Assembly (NCBI GenBank): GCA_018001635.1
Contig: JAGNHS010000021.1
Span: forward strand, 1-46,248
Source: Pseudomonadota bacterium
GTDB lineage: Bacteria; Bdellovibrionota; UBA2428
DNA: 46,248 nucleotides
Reading direction: 5' to 3'
The notes beneath the pieces were generated by a model. That model saw nothing but the letters and a program-made list of their open reading frames with translations. It ran no database searches and was not told the DNA's origin. Of this stretch, positions 34,030 through 41,861 are shown in pieces. Position 1 is the stretch's first letter, and the number at the start of each line of letters is the position of its first letter. The position numbers and the translations under genes were made by a program.

Positions 34030-34809
34030 ATGTATTCGAAATCACTATCTTTTTATTTCGGGTTCCTCTTTCTTTCATTACCGTCATTTGCAGCTTTAGA
34101 GTTCGGTGGAGGAGGAGGCGACCTTGAAGAGTATTATTCTGCCGGAGGCATCGGTGGCGGACTGGGAGGCTCAGGCTACCTAAGCGGAGAATCAAGCGCT
34201 ACCGTTTATTGGAATCAACCGAGGGATAATTCTTGGGCTATGGTTCGAGAGCAGGACGAAGAAGACGACCAGCTGCACAAAGTCTACAGATCAGCCGTAA
34301 TCCTCTGCAAGCTCTTTGATCGCGAATTGGAAATGCAAATGCCTAAGAGATCTCCTAAAATTCTGGTTCTAAATTTACGGGCTTTCGATTATTTGCCAAA
34401 GGCCGAAAAGAGAGATTTGAACTTAAAACTTTTCAATCTACTTAAAGAGGCCATTGAAATAAAAAAGTTATTACTTGCTGATCCTGAGTACACGCATAAC
34501 CCTACGAATTTGTACTTACGAGAAGAGTACCGCCCTCTCGACTATGATTGGTATTGGCTTAGTGATAGGTCATCGAAAAGCCCCTTTGTGAAAGGGCAAC
34601 CAGACCAGCAACTAGGCAATGTCTATTTCGCGGCCATCAATCTTTACAGAGTGTTAGAGAAGCAATCAAAAGGGCAAATTCCGAGTCTCGAATCCAGAAT
34701 TTCTTTGAAAGGTTTTATGACCTACAACAACCTGCCAAAGTCTGAAAAAAGAGAGTTGAATGCCCAACTGCTGGATCTCCTCAAAGAAGTCCTTGACCCA
34801 AAAAACTAG
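34030..34809 (+). CDS. Exported protein with Gly-rich segment and two internal repeats
   Basis: I chose ATG 34030 because a near-consensus promoter overlaps the earlier candidates. It gives a signal peptide (MYSKSLSFYFGFLFLSLPSFA-A). Next comes a Gly-rich stretch (FGGGGGDLEEYYSAGGIGG). Two related helical repeats of about 70 residues follow: LPKAEKRDLNLKLFNLLKEA (about 121-140) matches LPKSEKRELNAQLLDLLKEV (near the C-terminus), each preceded by a VYRSA/VYFAA helix. No family recognised. A strong terminator 140 bp beyond its stop ends the transcript after a structured 3' region. Confidence 0.72.
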   Translation: MYSKSLSFYFGFLFLSLPSFAALEFGGGGGDLEEYYSAGGIGGGLGGSGYLSGESSATVYWNQPRDNSWAMVREQDEEDDQLHKVYRSAVILCKLFDRELEMQMPKRSPKILVLNLRAFDYLPKAEKRDLNLKLFNLLKEAIEIKKLLLADPEYTHNPTNLYLREEYRPLDYDWYWLSDRSSKSPFVKGQPDQQLGNVYFAAINLYRVLEKQSKGQIPSLESRISLKGFMTYNNLPKSEKRELNAQLLDLLKEVLDPKN

Positions 34810-34833
34810 TTTAGCTTGAAGTGCTTAAGTCAG

Positions 34834-34988
34834 CCCTAGAGTATTGAAGCTGATGAGACGTGACGTGACGTAAAGTAAGGCCAACTCTAGGGGCGCAGAG
34901 TGTAACTCTAGATAGGCAGCTGTTGGTTGCCATTTAGACTTCGGAAATAATAAACGCCGAGTTGGTCCGTAGTCCGACTCGGCGTTTT
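34834..34988 (+). ncRNA. Structured 3' region or small RNA with alternative helices
   Basis: CCCTAGAGT (34834-34842) is exactly complementary to ACTCTAGGG (34884-34892). ACTCTAG occurs again at 34905-34911, and AGAGT (34898-34902) can pair with it, so competing helices are possible. A GGCA/TTGCC hairpin follows, then an 11-bp terminator stem (34952-34962 with 34977-34987). The region contains no ORF. It is either the 3' UTR of the gene before it or a separate RNA. Confidence 0.4.
34952..34988 (+). terminator. Rho-independent terminator
   Basis: AAACGCCGAGT pairs with ACTCGGCGTTT over 11 bp, extended inward by a G-T and two G-C pairs, and ends in TTTT. Confidence 0.85.
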
Positions 34989-35104
34989 GTCATTCAATCG
35001 CGAAGTTTTCGATCCAGACAGAAGCTAGATTCTAGTGATTTGATTCAGCGTCTAATGAAACCTGATCGCAATATCTCTCTTTAGGTAGGGCATATTTGCA
35101 TTCC
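34989..35104. other. AT-rich gap, nothing recognised
   Basis: Between the terminator at 34988 and the end of the kinase-like frame I see no gene, repeat or regulatory site. Confidence 0.4.
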
Positions 35105-35755
35105 CTAATTGGGATCGATCAAATAAAATTTGCCAGAACTGAATTCAACAATGACGTTATCCATATTCCCTACCAAATGATGATCGTTTTTACGGTATGT
35201 TCTTGCTCATTTTTCGAATGCGAAAAGTATTTTTTCTCTTAATTCATTGTGTAGGTCGAGATTCCTATTAATTTCCTCAATGCTTAATCCATGGACGAAA
35301 TGATATTTTTCTATTTTTATTTCCGGTAGAAGTTCGTGTGTTTCACCTCTAATCGCAACGGAGGGGATGCCTTTTTGTTCCGCATTTTCTAAGGATGGCC
35401 CCCCTCTCGATCGAAAAACTTTCAGTGTAAATTCCTGACCATCATTGTCGACGACGTGATAAACCTTTCCGTGTCCACCAGCCCCGAGAATTTCAATGAC
35501 TCTGTAGTCTCTTCCTTTGTATTTAATAATTTGAGGGTTTGGCCATCTAGAATTATTATTCTTTATGGCAGCGCTTCTATAATCTTCTAACAGAGAAATT
35601 TCCTTGTCAGAAAAATCTACAAAAGCTTCTTGTTTTACGAGAGTTGAAAAAGCCTTCTCACAAAGAGGTATTTGTTTTTTGGCTAGACTTAAAGTGTTAT
35701 TAAATAGGAGCAATATGAAACAGAAGCTAACGATTATTTTAATAAATCTCTCCAC
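35105..35755 (-). pseudogene. Exported kinase-like gene interrupted by an in-frame TGA (or recoded)
   Basis: The first frame (35207-35755, GTG start) encodes 182 residues: a hydrophobic signal segment (IKIIVSFCFILLLFNNTLSLA), then a kinase N-lobe with Gly loop ILGAGGHGKVY (89-99) and lysine in FTLKVF (Lys112). It stops at TGA 35207-35209 after LFAFEK. The same frame continues for 33 codons to TAG 35105, reading through VGNMDNVIVEFSSGKFYLIDPN. This fits the catalytic-loop and metal-loop region of kinase folds (N--DN-------YLID), though DFG is DPN. TGA is used as a normal stop elsewhere in the window (pyrK, the ABC1 gene). No Shine-Dalgarno precedes the GTG. A frame-conserving decay or a readthrough site are the two explanations. 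Confidence 0.65.
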
Positions 35756-36276
35756 TTTTGCCTATACTATAAGTCGGATACACGTTGCCCGCATGCCAAA
35801 AGTTGGAAAACTCCAAATTTACCCATCAATCCAATCCTTCTGTCGCGCCGCTTCGCCGCAAAATCCTAGCTTGGCCGCTCAATTGATCGAATTTATGCCC
35901 TAGCGGGCGTAGTTTTCGAGCTGAGGGCGACATCTTTCCTGAAACCCACCGACCGCCTGCCTTGAGACTGAGACCCATTGCTGAGACTCAAGTCTCATTG
36001 TCTCAAATCGTGAGACTCTGTGAGACTGAAGTCTCACTTTAATATCCATACTTTAGAAAAATTCGTGCGCGGCAAAGATTGCCCTTGAGGCAAGCTTTGA
36101 TGCGCAAAAGGGTGAGCACTAAGCGAGCGTTTGTCGCGAGCGAGGAGCGCAACCAAAAATCTCTGCTTTGGCTACACTCGCACTTAACTCCCTTACTTCC
36201 TCAGTTGAGGGAAAATTATCTCTTGAAAATTGTGAGGAATTCGAACCTAGAGCAAAGCGGCCCAAAAAAAAATTAC
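35756..36276. other. 521-bp intergenic region upstream of the kinase-like gene
   Basis: 35816-35960 is locally richer in G+C (GCGCCGCTTCGCCGC and similar), unlike its surroundings. It is followed by the TGAGACT/AGTCTCA array (35963-36036), then a stretch with GCGAGCG-type repeats (36120-36160). Short open frames cross it on both strands, but none has a start context or a domain. A TATAGT -10-like site (complement of 35766-35771) could serve the kinase-like gene. Confidence 0.45.
35963..36036. repeat. Array of eight TGAGACT/AGTCTCA half-sites
   Basis: TGAGACT at 35963, 35982, 36011 and 36021; TGAGACC at 35969; AGTCTCA at 35991 and 36030; GTCTCA at 36000. Two pairs form dyads TGAGACT-CA-AGTCTCA (35982-35997) and TGAGACT-(GA)-AGTCTCA (36021-36036). 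Eight copies in 74 bp far exceed chance. It is probably a multi-site operator or a short-repeat array. Confidence 0.75.
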
Positions 36277-36648
36277 TCACTTTATTTTTAGAGCAGGGCA
36301 AAATCCCAAACGAAGTCCCATTTTTTCAGGGAATAGTCGACAAACATCGGGCCTCTTTTCATAAACGCTACATGTTTTTTCTGAATTCAAAAATACACAA
36401 TCATCATTACTTTTTTGAGTGAGCCTAAAAAGACCTGTCTTGGCTCTATAAGAATGAATCAAACCAGCACGTTTTAATCTAGAAAAAACTTGCTTCGGAG
36501 CCTCACCTTCATGAGCCAGTTCCAACCTTATCAAATCTTGCATTTTAATCTCAACCGGCATAGTGCAACAAAGCGATCTACAATCCTCACAAAGATTAGC
36601 TTTAAATTTAACCCAGCTTTTAGGATTGTCTTTGTCAATTAACCCCAA
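36277..36648 (-). CDS. YkgJ-family cysteine-cluster protein
   Basis: The 123 residues carry the YkgJ-type cluster: Cys20-x2-Cys23-x3-Cys27-Cys28 (LCEDCRSLCC), Cys84 (DDCVFL), Cys93 (KTCSVYEKRPDVCRLFP, with Cys103) and Cys117. The CxxY--RP--CR-FP segment is diagnostic. The family is thought to bind zinc or an iron-sulfur cluster; its function is unknown. The start is TTG 36648, after AGAGGTG at a 5-nt spacing; no in-frame ATG or GTG is available upstream. Confidence 0.88.
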   Translation of the reverse strand: MGLIDKDNPKSWVKFKANLCEDCRSLCCTMPVEIKMQDLIRLELAHEGEAPKQVFSRLKRAGLIHSYRAKTGLFRLTQKSNDDCVFLNSEKTCSVYEKRPDVCRLFPEKMGLRLGFCPALKIK

Positions 36649-36712
36649 TGAGCACCTCTTAACATAATAATTAAATCAACATTTAAAGTTCAATCAACAC
36701 AACAATGATTTA

Positions 36713-37420
36713 CTAATGCCGTAGAATGTCGTTGGAATCAGTATTAGCGCGATAAACCCTAATCTCAACTTCATTCGGTATTTTTTTAGCTTCTAGAAAG
36801 TAAGGCAAAAAAGCTTCTTCAATGTTCACAAATTTCCAAGTGACTAAATCTGAGAATCCAGGTTTATGCCATATAAGGTCATTACTTATATAAACTGCAG
36901 CATGCTGAATCCAAATTCCATGTTGGTTTTTCTCTAGTACGATAATGACATCTCCGGGCATTAACTTCACCCCAGCTTGCAATCGATGAAAGTACTCTCT
37001 TAAATAGTATCTCATGTCCGCCGAGTCTCTATAATCAGGCTTAGCCATTGGAGAATGAAAGAGCTCAATGGCATTGTAACAATTTATAAATAAGCGACAG
37101 GGTTTTGTGCGTGTTACACTTTGCGCACCCATTGGCAAAATACTATTCACATCAAGAATTTTATTTTTTGATTTTTTCAGCAGTGAAAACTCTCTTCTAA
37201 CAGCATTTGCGTTAGCGTTCGGAAATTTTGAAAAGGCTTTCATCAAAACGTTGATTTCTCTCTCTGACATCTTTGATAAATCTATCTTAGGTTCTAAGCC
37301 CATTACTTTTGAAATTTCGTTTGCTAGCATTTGGGGAACATCAAAGCGCTTGTGATCTAGGAAAAATTTACGCAAGACTTCACCACAATCATTAGCTTCA
37401 GCCGCAAAAACAAAATCCAA
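36713..37420 (-). CDS. Papain-like (NlpC/P60/CHAP-type) peptidase, possibly frameshifted at its signal peptide
   Basis: The 235 residues contain a thiol-peptidase pattern: Cys in RLFINCYNAIELFHS, PGDVIIVL, His in WIQHAAVYIS and a polar site in LIWHKPG. This is the order of NlpC/P60-like enzymes, which cut peptidoglycan peptides. The frame opens at TTG 37420 with LDFVFAAEA-NDCGE, which looks like the end of a signal peptide. An ATG at 37452 in another frame reads MFNLRNIVGRVWILF, and one extra base in the A5 run at 37406-37410 would join the two into a complete signal peptide. It may be a broken gene, a phase-variable one or an assembly error. Confidence 0.65.
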   Translation of the reverse strand: MDFVFAAEANDCGEVLRKFFLDHKRFDVPQMLANEISKVMGLEPKIDLSKMSEREINVLMKAFSKFPNANANAVRREFSLLKKSKNKILDVNSILPMGAQSVTRTKPCRLFINCYNAIELFHSPMAKPDYRDSADMRYYLREYFHRLQAGVKLMPGDVIIVLEKNQHGIWIQHAAVYISNDLIWHKPGFSDLVTWKFVNIEEAFLPYFLEAKKIPNEVEIRVYRANTDSNDILRH

Positions 37421-37517
37421 ACTCGTCCAACAATATTGCGAAGATTAAACATAACTACAATGTTTCGGAAGTTTCCGACTAAGAACTTATTTTGAAAGCG
37501 TCAATTATTTTGCAAGT

Positions 37518-38882
37518 TCATGCTCTACTATGAATGGCCTTTTGAGTTTTAGAAAAATAAGGATCAAAAACAGATGCAATATTACGCCTAAAATTCTTCC
37601 CAAGCTCCGTGAGCTCTATAGAGGCTTGATTATCGCGGAGCTCAAGAAGGCCATCTTTAGAAAGTTCGTCAATTTTAATTTTAATACTATCTTTAGTCCA
37701 AACGTCATTAGGGAGACTAACAAGATCACAACACATAATGGATTTTATAAGATTCTGATTGGCTGTATCTTCTTTAGTTAAGAGATGTCCATTGACTATG
37801 ATCGGTTCGTTTTTCTCTAAACGCTCAATCCACTGAGCAGGGTCTTTTTCATTTTGAGCAAAGGCCGACACAGTACTCGAAACACTAGAGGGCCCAAGCC
37901 CCAAAAGCGCCGTGGTGTTTGTTATGGTGTAACCCATAAAATTTCGATTGAGCTTACCTGCTTTTTGAATTTGAAAGAGCTCATCATCCATTTTTGCAAA
38001 ATGATCCATTCCAACTTGGTGATAACCAGCTTGAATGAGAAGTTTTTTTCCAACTTCAAACAAATCCTGCTTTTCACGTCCTACTGGTATATGAGATTTT
38101 TCAAGAAATTTTTGAGCAGGTTTTAAACTTGGAACATGCGCATAGGCGTAAAAAGCTATTCGTTTAGGATTTAAAATAGAAACTTTTTCAATAGTTTCTC
38201 TGAGACTATCGGGACTTTGCAAAGGCAAACCATAAACTAAATCAAAATTTATTTCTTCGATAGAATGTTCCCTGAGCAAATCTACACATTGAGCCACTAA
38301 ATTGTAATCTTGTTTACGTGCAATAGCTTTCATAGTCGGTCCATGAAAATCTTGGACCCCCAAGGAAACTCGCGTTACACCTAGATCTTTAAATTTTAAG
38401 ACATGTTCCTTATTTAAAGTTCTTGGATCAACTTCAATAGAAAAGCTAAACGCGCTTTTATCAATTTCATACTCGGATAAAATGGGCCTGAATAAAGCTT
38501 CCATTTCAGAAGCCTCAAGCCAAGTAGGAGTTCCGCCTCCCACATGCATTTCACGCACTCTAACTCCAGCGGGTAATAATTCTCTCTTAATTCGGGCTTC
38601 CTTAATTAGGGACTCTATATAAACCTTTGCCCATTCACGATCTCGAGTAATGATTTTAGTACAACCACAAAAAGCACAAGGACTATTACAAAATGGAACA
38701 TGTATATAAAGAGAAATATTTTTAGGAAGAGTGTTTAGATCCTCAAGAAGCGCCTTATTCCACTGACCTTCATTAATTCCAGACCAGTAAGGAATACTAG
38801 GATAACTTGTATAACGTGGGCAACTAACGTTATATTTCTCAAAAATATCTTCAGAAATATTTAAAAACTTTATATCGCCCAT
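37518..38882 (-). CDS. hemN: Oxygen-independent coproporphyrinogen III oxidase (radical SAM)
   Basis: Converts coproporphyrinogen III to protoporphyrinogen IX without oxygen. The 454 residues match HemN: PRYTSYPS, the 4Fe-4S cluster motif HVPFCNSPCAFCGC (Cys65, Cys69, Cys72, plus Cys74), MHVGGGTPTWL, SIEVDPRTL, RVSLGVQDF, NFDLVYGLP, and GYHQVGMDHFAK and MGYTI, which separate true HemN from HemW. ATG 38882 has no visible Shine-Dalgarno. Monocistronic. Confidence 0.95.
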   Translation of the reverse strand: MGDIKFLNISEDIFEKYNVSCPRYTSYPSIPYWSGINEGQWNKALLEDLNTLPKNISLYIHVPFCNSPCAFCGCTKIITRDREWAKVYIESLIKEARIKRELLPAGVRVREMHVGGGTPTWLEASEMEALFRPILSEYEIDKSAFSFSIEVDPRTLNKEHVLKFKDLGVTRVSLGVQDFHGPTMKAIARKQDYNLVAQCVDLLREHSIEEINFDLVYGLPLQSPDSLRETIEKVSILNPKRIAFYAYAHVPSLKPAQKFLEKSHIPVGREKQDLFEVGKKLLIQAGYHQVGMDHFAKMDDELFQIQKAGKLNRNFMGYTITNTTALLGLGPSSVSSTVSAFAQNEKDPAQWIERLEKNEPIIVNGHLLTKEDTANQNLIKSIMCCDLVSLPNDVWTKDSIKIKIDELSKDGLLELRDNQASIELTELGKNFRRNIASVFDPYFSKTQKAIHSRA

Positions 38883-38971
38883 TTATATGTAGTTGACGAA
38901 GAATTTACACTCTTTCAAAAGTGAATCAAGACAATGAGTAAACGCTAAATTAAAGTATAAGTTCTGAAAAT

Positions 38972-39889
38972 TTAATTAAGCAAATGACTTAAATCTCCTA
39001 GCAATTTTCTACAATCCGAAGTACCGATGTGATTCGATTGGCGATTGTGATCCCGAATCTCGTCCATTGCATCATCGCTATGCGGTGACTCGTCAATCCT
39101 TATGTATTCACTTGCGATAGGAGCTTGACTTCCTTTTTTCAAATAAACGCCATCATAAGCTTTTATTTGAATTCCCGTGGCTATTGCCGCTTGGAATTCT
39201 TGGTGGGTCACATGCCTGCCTCCAATTTTTAAAACTCCATGACCTGAAGCTAAAAGATATCTTGTAGTGTCAGATATTTGCAATTGGTTGTTTGCACGCC
39301 TATCAATAAACAAACCCCCAATCCCTGAATCGGGTGTACGCTCATGGATAAGAGTTAATGTATTACTTTTTTGAGGCAAAGTAGCAGGGTCTACTTTCAT
39401 TTCAACATTTCTCCGAGCCTCTACTAAAGTTGGAGATAAATTTGGAAATCTTTTCAACAAATATTCATTAGTGACAACTTTAACCGGAATCCTTCTCTCA
39501 GCACATATTTTATGCAAAACACCAATGCCATCTTCTGTGTGCACTCCCGTCACAACCCTAACTTTTCCTTTGCCATATTTTGCCTCATGTAAATCTAGCT
39601 CTTTATTTATGATATCTTTTATTCTAACTTGATCTAAATCCTCAGAAGTTCCGCCAATAATAAGTAAATTATAAAACTCGTTTTCGTGATAAGGCCTGGC
39701 CCGCACCCCATTAAACAATTCTTGAAATGTTGAATCTGGAAAACGAGCCTGAGTATTGGTTCCTTGTCTTTCGGTTCTTTCTGAAGGGTTTTTAAAATCC
39801 ACAGCTCTAGAATCTGAAACTAATAGAATATAAGTATAAACAATAACAAAAAAGACTAATGCTATTTTTCGCAAAAAAACGTGCCTCAT
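38972..39889 (-). CDS. Exported protein with a Rossmann-like segment
   Basis: The 305 residues have a signal peptide or anchor (LRKIALVFFVIVYTYILLVSDSRA). Residues 73-145 read NLLIIGGTSEDLDQVR ... VRVVTGVHTEDGIGVLHKICAERRIPVKVVTNEYL, a strand-Gly-rich loop-helix alternation like a Rossmann or SLOG-type fold. A second part (GGLFIDRR, YLLASGHGVLKIGGRHVTHQEF) is beta-rich. Finding such a fold in an exported protein is unusual. No family or substrate can be named. Confidence 0.7.
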   Translation of the reverse strand: MRHVFLRKIALVFFVIVYTYILLVSDSRAVDFKNPSERTERQGTNTQARFPDSTFQELFNGVRARPYHENEFYNLLIIGGTSEDLDQVRIKDIINKELDLHEAKYGKGKVRVVTGVHTEDGIGVLHKICAERRIPVKVVTNEYLLKRFPNLSPTLVEARRNVEMKVDPATLPQKSNTLTLIHERTPDSGIGGLFIDRRANNQLQISDTTRYLLASGHGVLKIGGRHVTHQEFQAAIATGIQIKAYDGVYLKKGSQAPIASEYIRIDESPHSDDAMDEIRDHNRQSNHIGTSDCRKLLGDLSHLLN

Positions 39890-39984
39890 CCCTTAAGAAT
39901 AAGTGTACTAAAGATTAACTGAAATTGTAGAAAATCTAAAAACTTAACAATATCTTAATGAATCGTTAATATAAAATTCACTAG

Positions 39985-41817
39985 CTACAACCCTAGTTTT
40001 CCATCTTGTATTAAGAGGCGTCGTCGATACGCCTTAAGAAGCGACTTTAAATCTAAATTCACTTTATCTGTTGTTTTACGACTCATAAGATCTCTCACAA
40101 AATTTTCACTAAAAATGCTTTGAGCGCCTAGAACAAATAGAACATTAGAACTTCGAGCCACGGGGTTCTCCGCCAACCATTCAAACTCTTTAGCCGTATG
40201 AGACGTCCTTATATTTGAAAAATGAATGTTACGAGGCACTAGAAAAACAACCCTCTTTTGCTCAGAAGTTATTTTTTCCATGAAACGTTCAATATCCCCA
40301 GAATGATCTCCATTAAGACCCAATCTCGCATAAGCCTCCCACCATTTTTCAAGGGAGAAGACATCGGCCCAAGACTCATAAACTGGGCGATTGTAGTCTT
40401 GAGTGAGCCCCAATAAGTAACCCGTCTGATCAGTATCCATTTTCAAGAAATCATGGGCATTCACGACACCCTGTGAAGAATCCTTGAGACGGCCAAGCTG
40501 CGCACAAATCCCACTCAATCGACACTCTTCGTCTAAATTTATTCTTTGATTATTTAGGAGCGTATCTTCGCGAAGTCCGCTGACTATTATCTTAGATTGT
40601 GATTCAACTTTTTTAACGCCCTTAAGCAAAACTTGATTTCTACTTTTAATTTCTTCTTCAATTTTTCCCATGAGTTCATTCAATTTTTCATAATGAAACT
40701 GCCCCACAGATAAATGTTCAAATTTTAAAGTGTCACCCCAAGCCCTATGAATTTCTTTGATCGATTGTAAAGTTGTTTCCATCTGCCAAGTGGCGTATTC
40801 GAGCTTATAAATTGATTCTAATTGTCGATAAACTTCTTGCCAGTCTTTTCGCAGTATCAAAAGCTGTAAACGAGTTGCATAAAACCAAAAATTATCGGTT
40901 AATCGAGACTTTAACAAAGTGTGACGAAGCGAAACATCCAAAGATGCAATGAGACTCATTGTGCTCGAGGATTCCGCTTCGCTGGCCAAGTCTCCTCGCT
41001 TGATTCGCAAAGTGACCGCATTAACTCCTGGATAATAATTGCTGGGTTCTGAAATAAATCCATTCTCATAGGCTTCAATGGCTAAATTTAAATAAGTGGA
41101 TCGCTCTGGAGCGTCCTCATTTAAGTTCGCCATTTTTCTTTTATACAAACTTCCGAGCAGTCCATAATTTTCGCCGTTTTTTAAGTTGTCCTCTAAAATC
41201 ATTTTTTTGAGATACTTTTCGGCTTCATCTAAATCATCGGCTTGAGCACGACCCATAAGCGCAAACACATAAATTTGACGAAGAAATTCTAAACTTTTTA
41301 ATGACGTCTCCAAGGACTGATATTCCGCAATAGCTACTGCCCACTGTTTAAGATCTCGGGCCTTAAGTATTCTTCCCACAGAGGAATCACTTTGCTTAAC
41401 TATGGCTTGAAAGGAAGCATCGCTTGCAAAGTGACTTCCAGAACCCAATTTTAGAACTAAGTCTTCGAGTCCTAAATTTCTAAATAAATCTTGAGTCAAT
41501 TGTGACGTAGAAACTTCTGAGACTATTTCTAAAACGGGATCCTTTGGACTTGCAGCCAAATCGAAAGCCAATCTATCTTCAGGAAAAGGAAGCATCTCTA
41601 AACGACTTTTTGATGAAGCAAAAACTAGAGCCTCGGCCAAAGCTTGATAATTTAACTCAGTTAAAGCCGATTCACAGGCCGCAATTTTTGCATTAAGCAC
41701 TCGAGCTACTAATTTTTGAGAAAATCCTTGTGCATCAAGCGCTGAAGAAAATACACAAGTCGAAATTAATAGTCCCCAAAGTATAAAAAAGAATCTAGCC
41801 TTCCCATAGCCATTCAC
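39985..41817 (-). CDS. Exported protein with MAP3K TRAFs-binding-like (DUF4071) helical region
   Basis: The 610 residues from GTG 41817 begin with a signal peptide (ARFFFILWGLLISTCVFSSALDA). Residues about 150-280 form TPR-like helices ending in AIEAYENGFISEPSNYYPGV then NAVTLRIKRGD (261-276), the hallmark of the TRAFs-binding domain of eukaryotic MAP3K5-type kinases and its bacterial homologues. The last 100 residues contain VVFLVPRNIHFSNI and SNVLFVLGAQS, a possible alpha/beta domain. Divergent from the next gene across only 44 bp. The function is unknown. Confidence 0.72.
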   Translation of the reverse strand: MNGYGKARFFFILWGLLISTCVFSSALDAQGFSQKLVARVLNAKIAACESALTELNYQALAEALVFASSKSRLEMLPFPEDRLAFDLAASPKDPVLEIVSEVSTSQLTQDLFRNLGLEDLVLKLGSGSHFASDASFQAIVKQSDSSVGRILKARDLKQWAVAIAEYQSLETSLKSLEFLRQIYVFALMGRAQADDLDEAEKYLKKMILEDNLKNGENYGLLGSLYKRKMANLNEDAPERSTYLNLAIEAYENGFISEPSNYYPGVNAVTLRIKRGDLASEAESSSTMSLIASLDVSLRHTLLKSRLTDNFWFYATRLQLLILRKDWQEVYRQLESIYKLEYATWQMETTLQSIKEIHRAWGDTLKFEHLSVGQFHYEKLNELMGKIEEEIKSRNQVLLKGVKKVESQSKIIVSGLREDTLLNNQRINLDEECRLSGICAQLGRLKDSSQGVVNAHDFLKMDTDQTGYLLGLTQDYNRPVYESWADVFSLEKWWEAYARLGLNGDHSGDIERFMEKITSEQKRVVFLVPRNIHFSNIRTSHTAKEFEWLAENPVARSSNVLFVLGAQSIFSENFVRDLMSRKTTDKVNLDLKSLLKAYRRRLLIQDGKLGL

Positions 41818-41819
41818 GC

Positions 41820-41846
41820 TTGACTAAGCTAGACTTTTTGACTAAG
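41820..41846. promoter_or_regulatory. Direct repeat TTGACTAAG in a 44-bp divergent gap
   Basis: TTGACTAAG occurs at 41820-41828 and 41838-41846, 18 bp apart, between two divergent genes. It is a plausible operator, possibly for the TetR-type protein encoded at 42824, and each copy contains a -35-like TTGACT. Confidence 0.45.
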
Positions 41847-41861
41847 TGTGTCAATTGAAAT

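Noticed and set aside
34850..34877. CTGATGAG followed by an ACGT/ACGT stem, resembling a hammerhead ribozyme core
   Set aside because: The required GAAA after stem II reads AAAG here, and the closing base pairs and cleavage-site stems are missing.
35105..35755. Reassignment of TGA to a sense codon in this genome
   Set aside because: Several well-identified genes here end in TGA at the expected family length (pyrK, pyrD-adjacent overlaps, the ABC1 gene).
36079..36422. Short ORFs on both strands between the half-site array and the YkgJ gene
   Set aside because: No start context, no domain, and they overlap the better-supported YkgJ gene or each other.
38883..38971. FNR-type box before hemN
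   Set aside because: Only one TTGAT half-site followed by a poor second half is present in the upstream gap.
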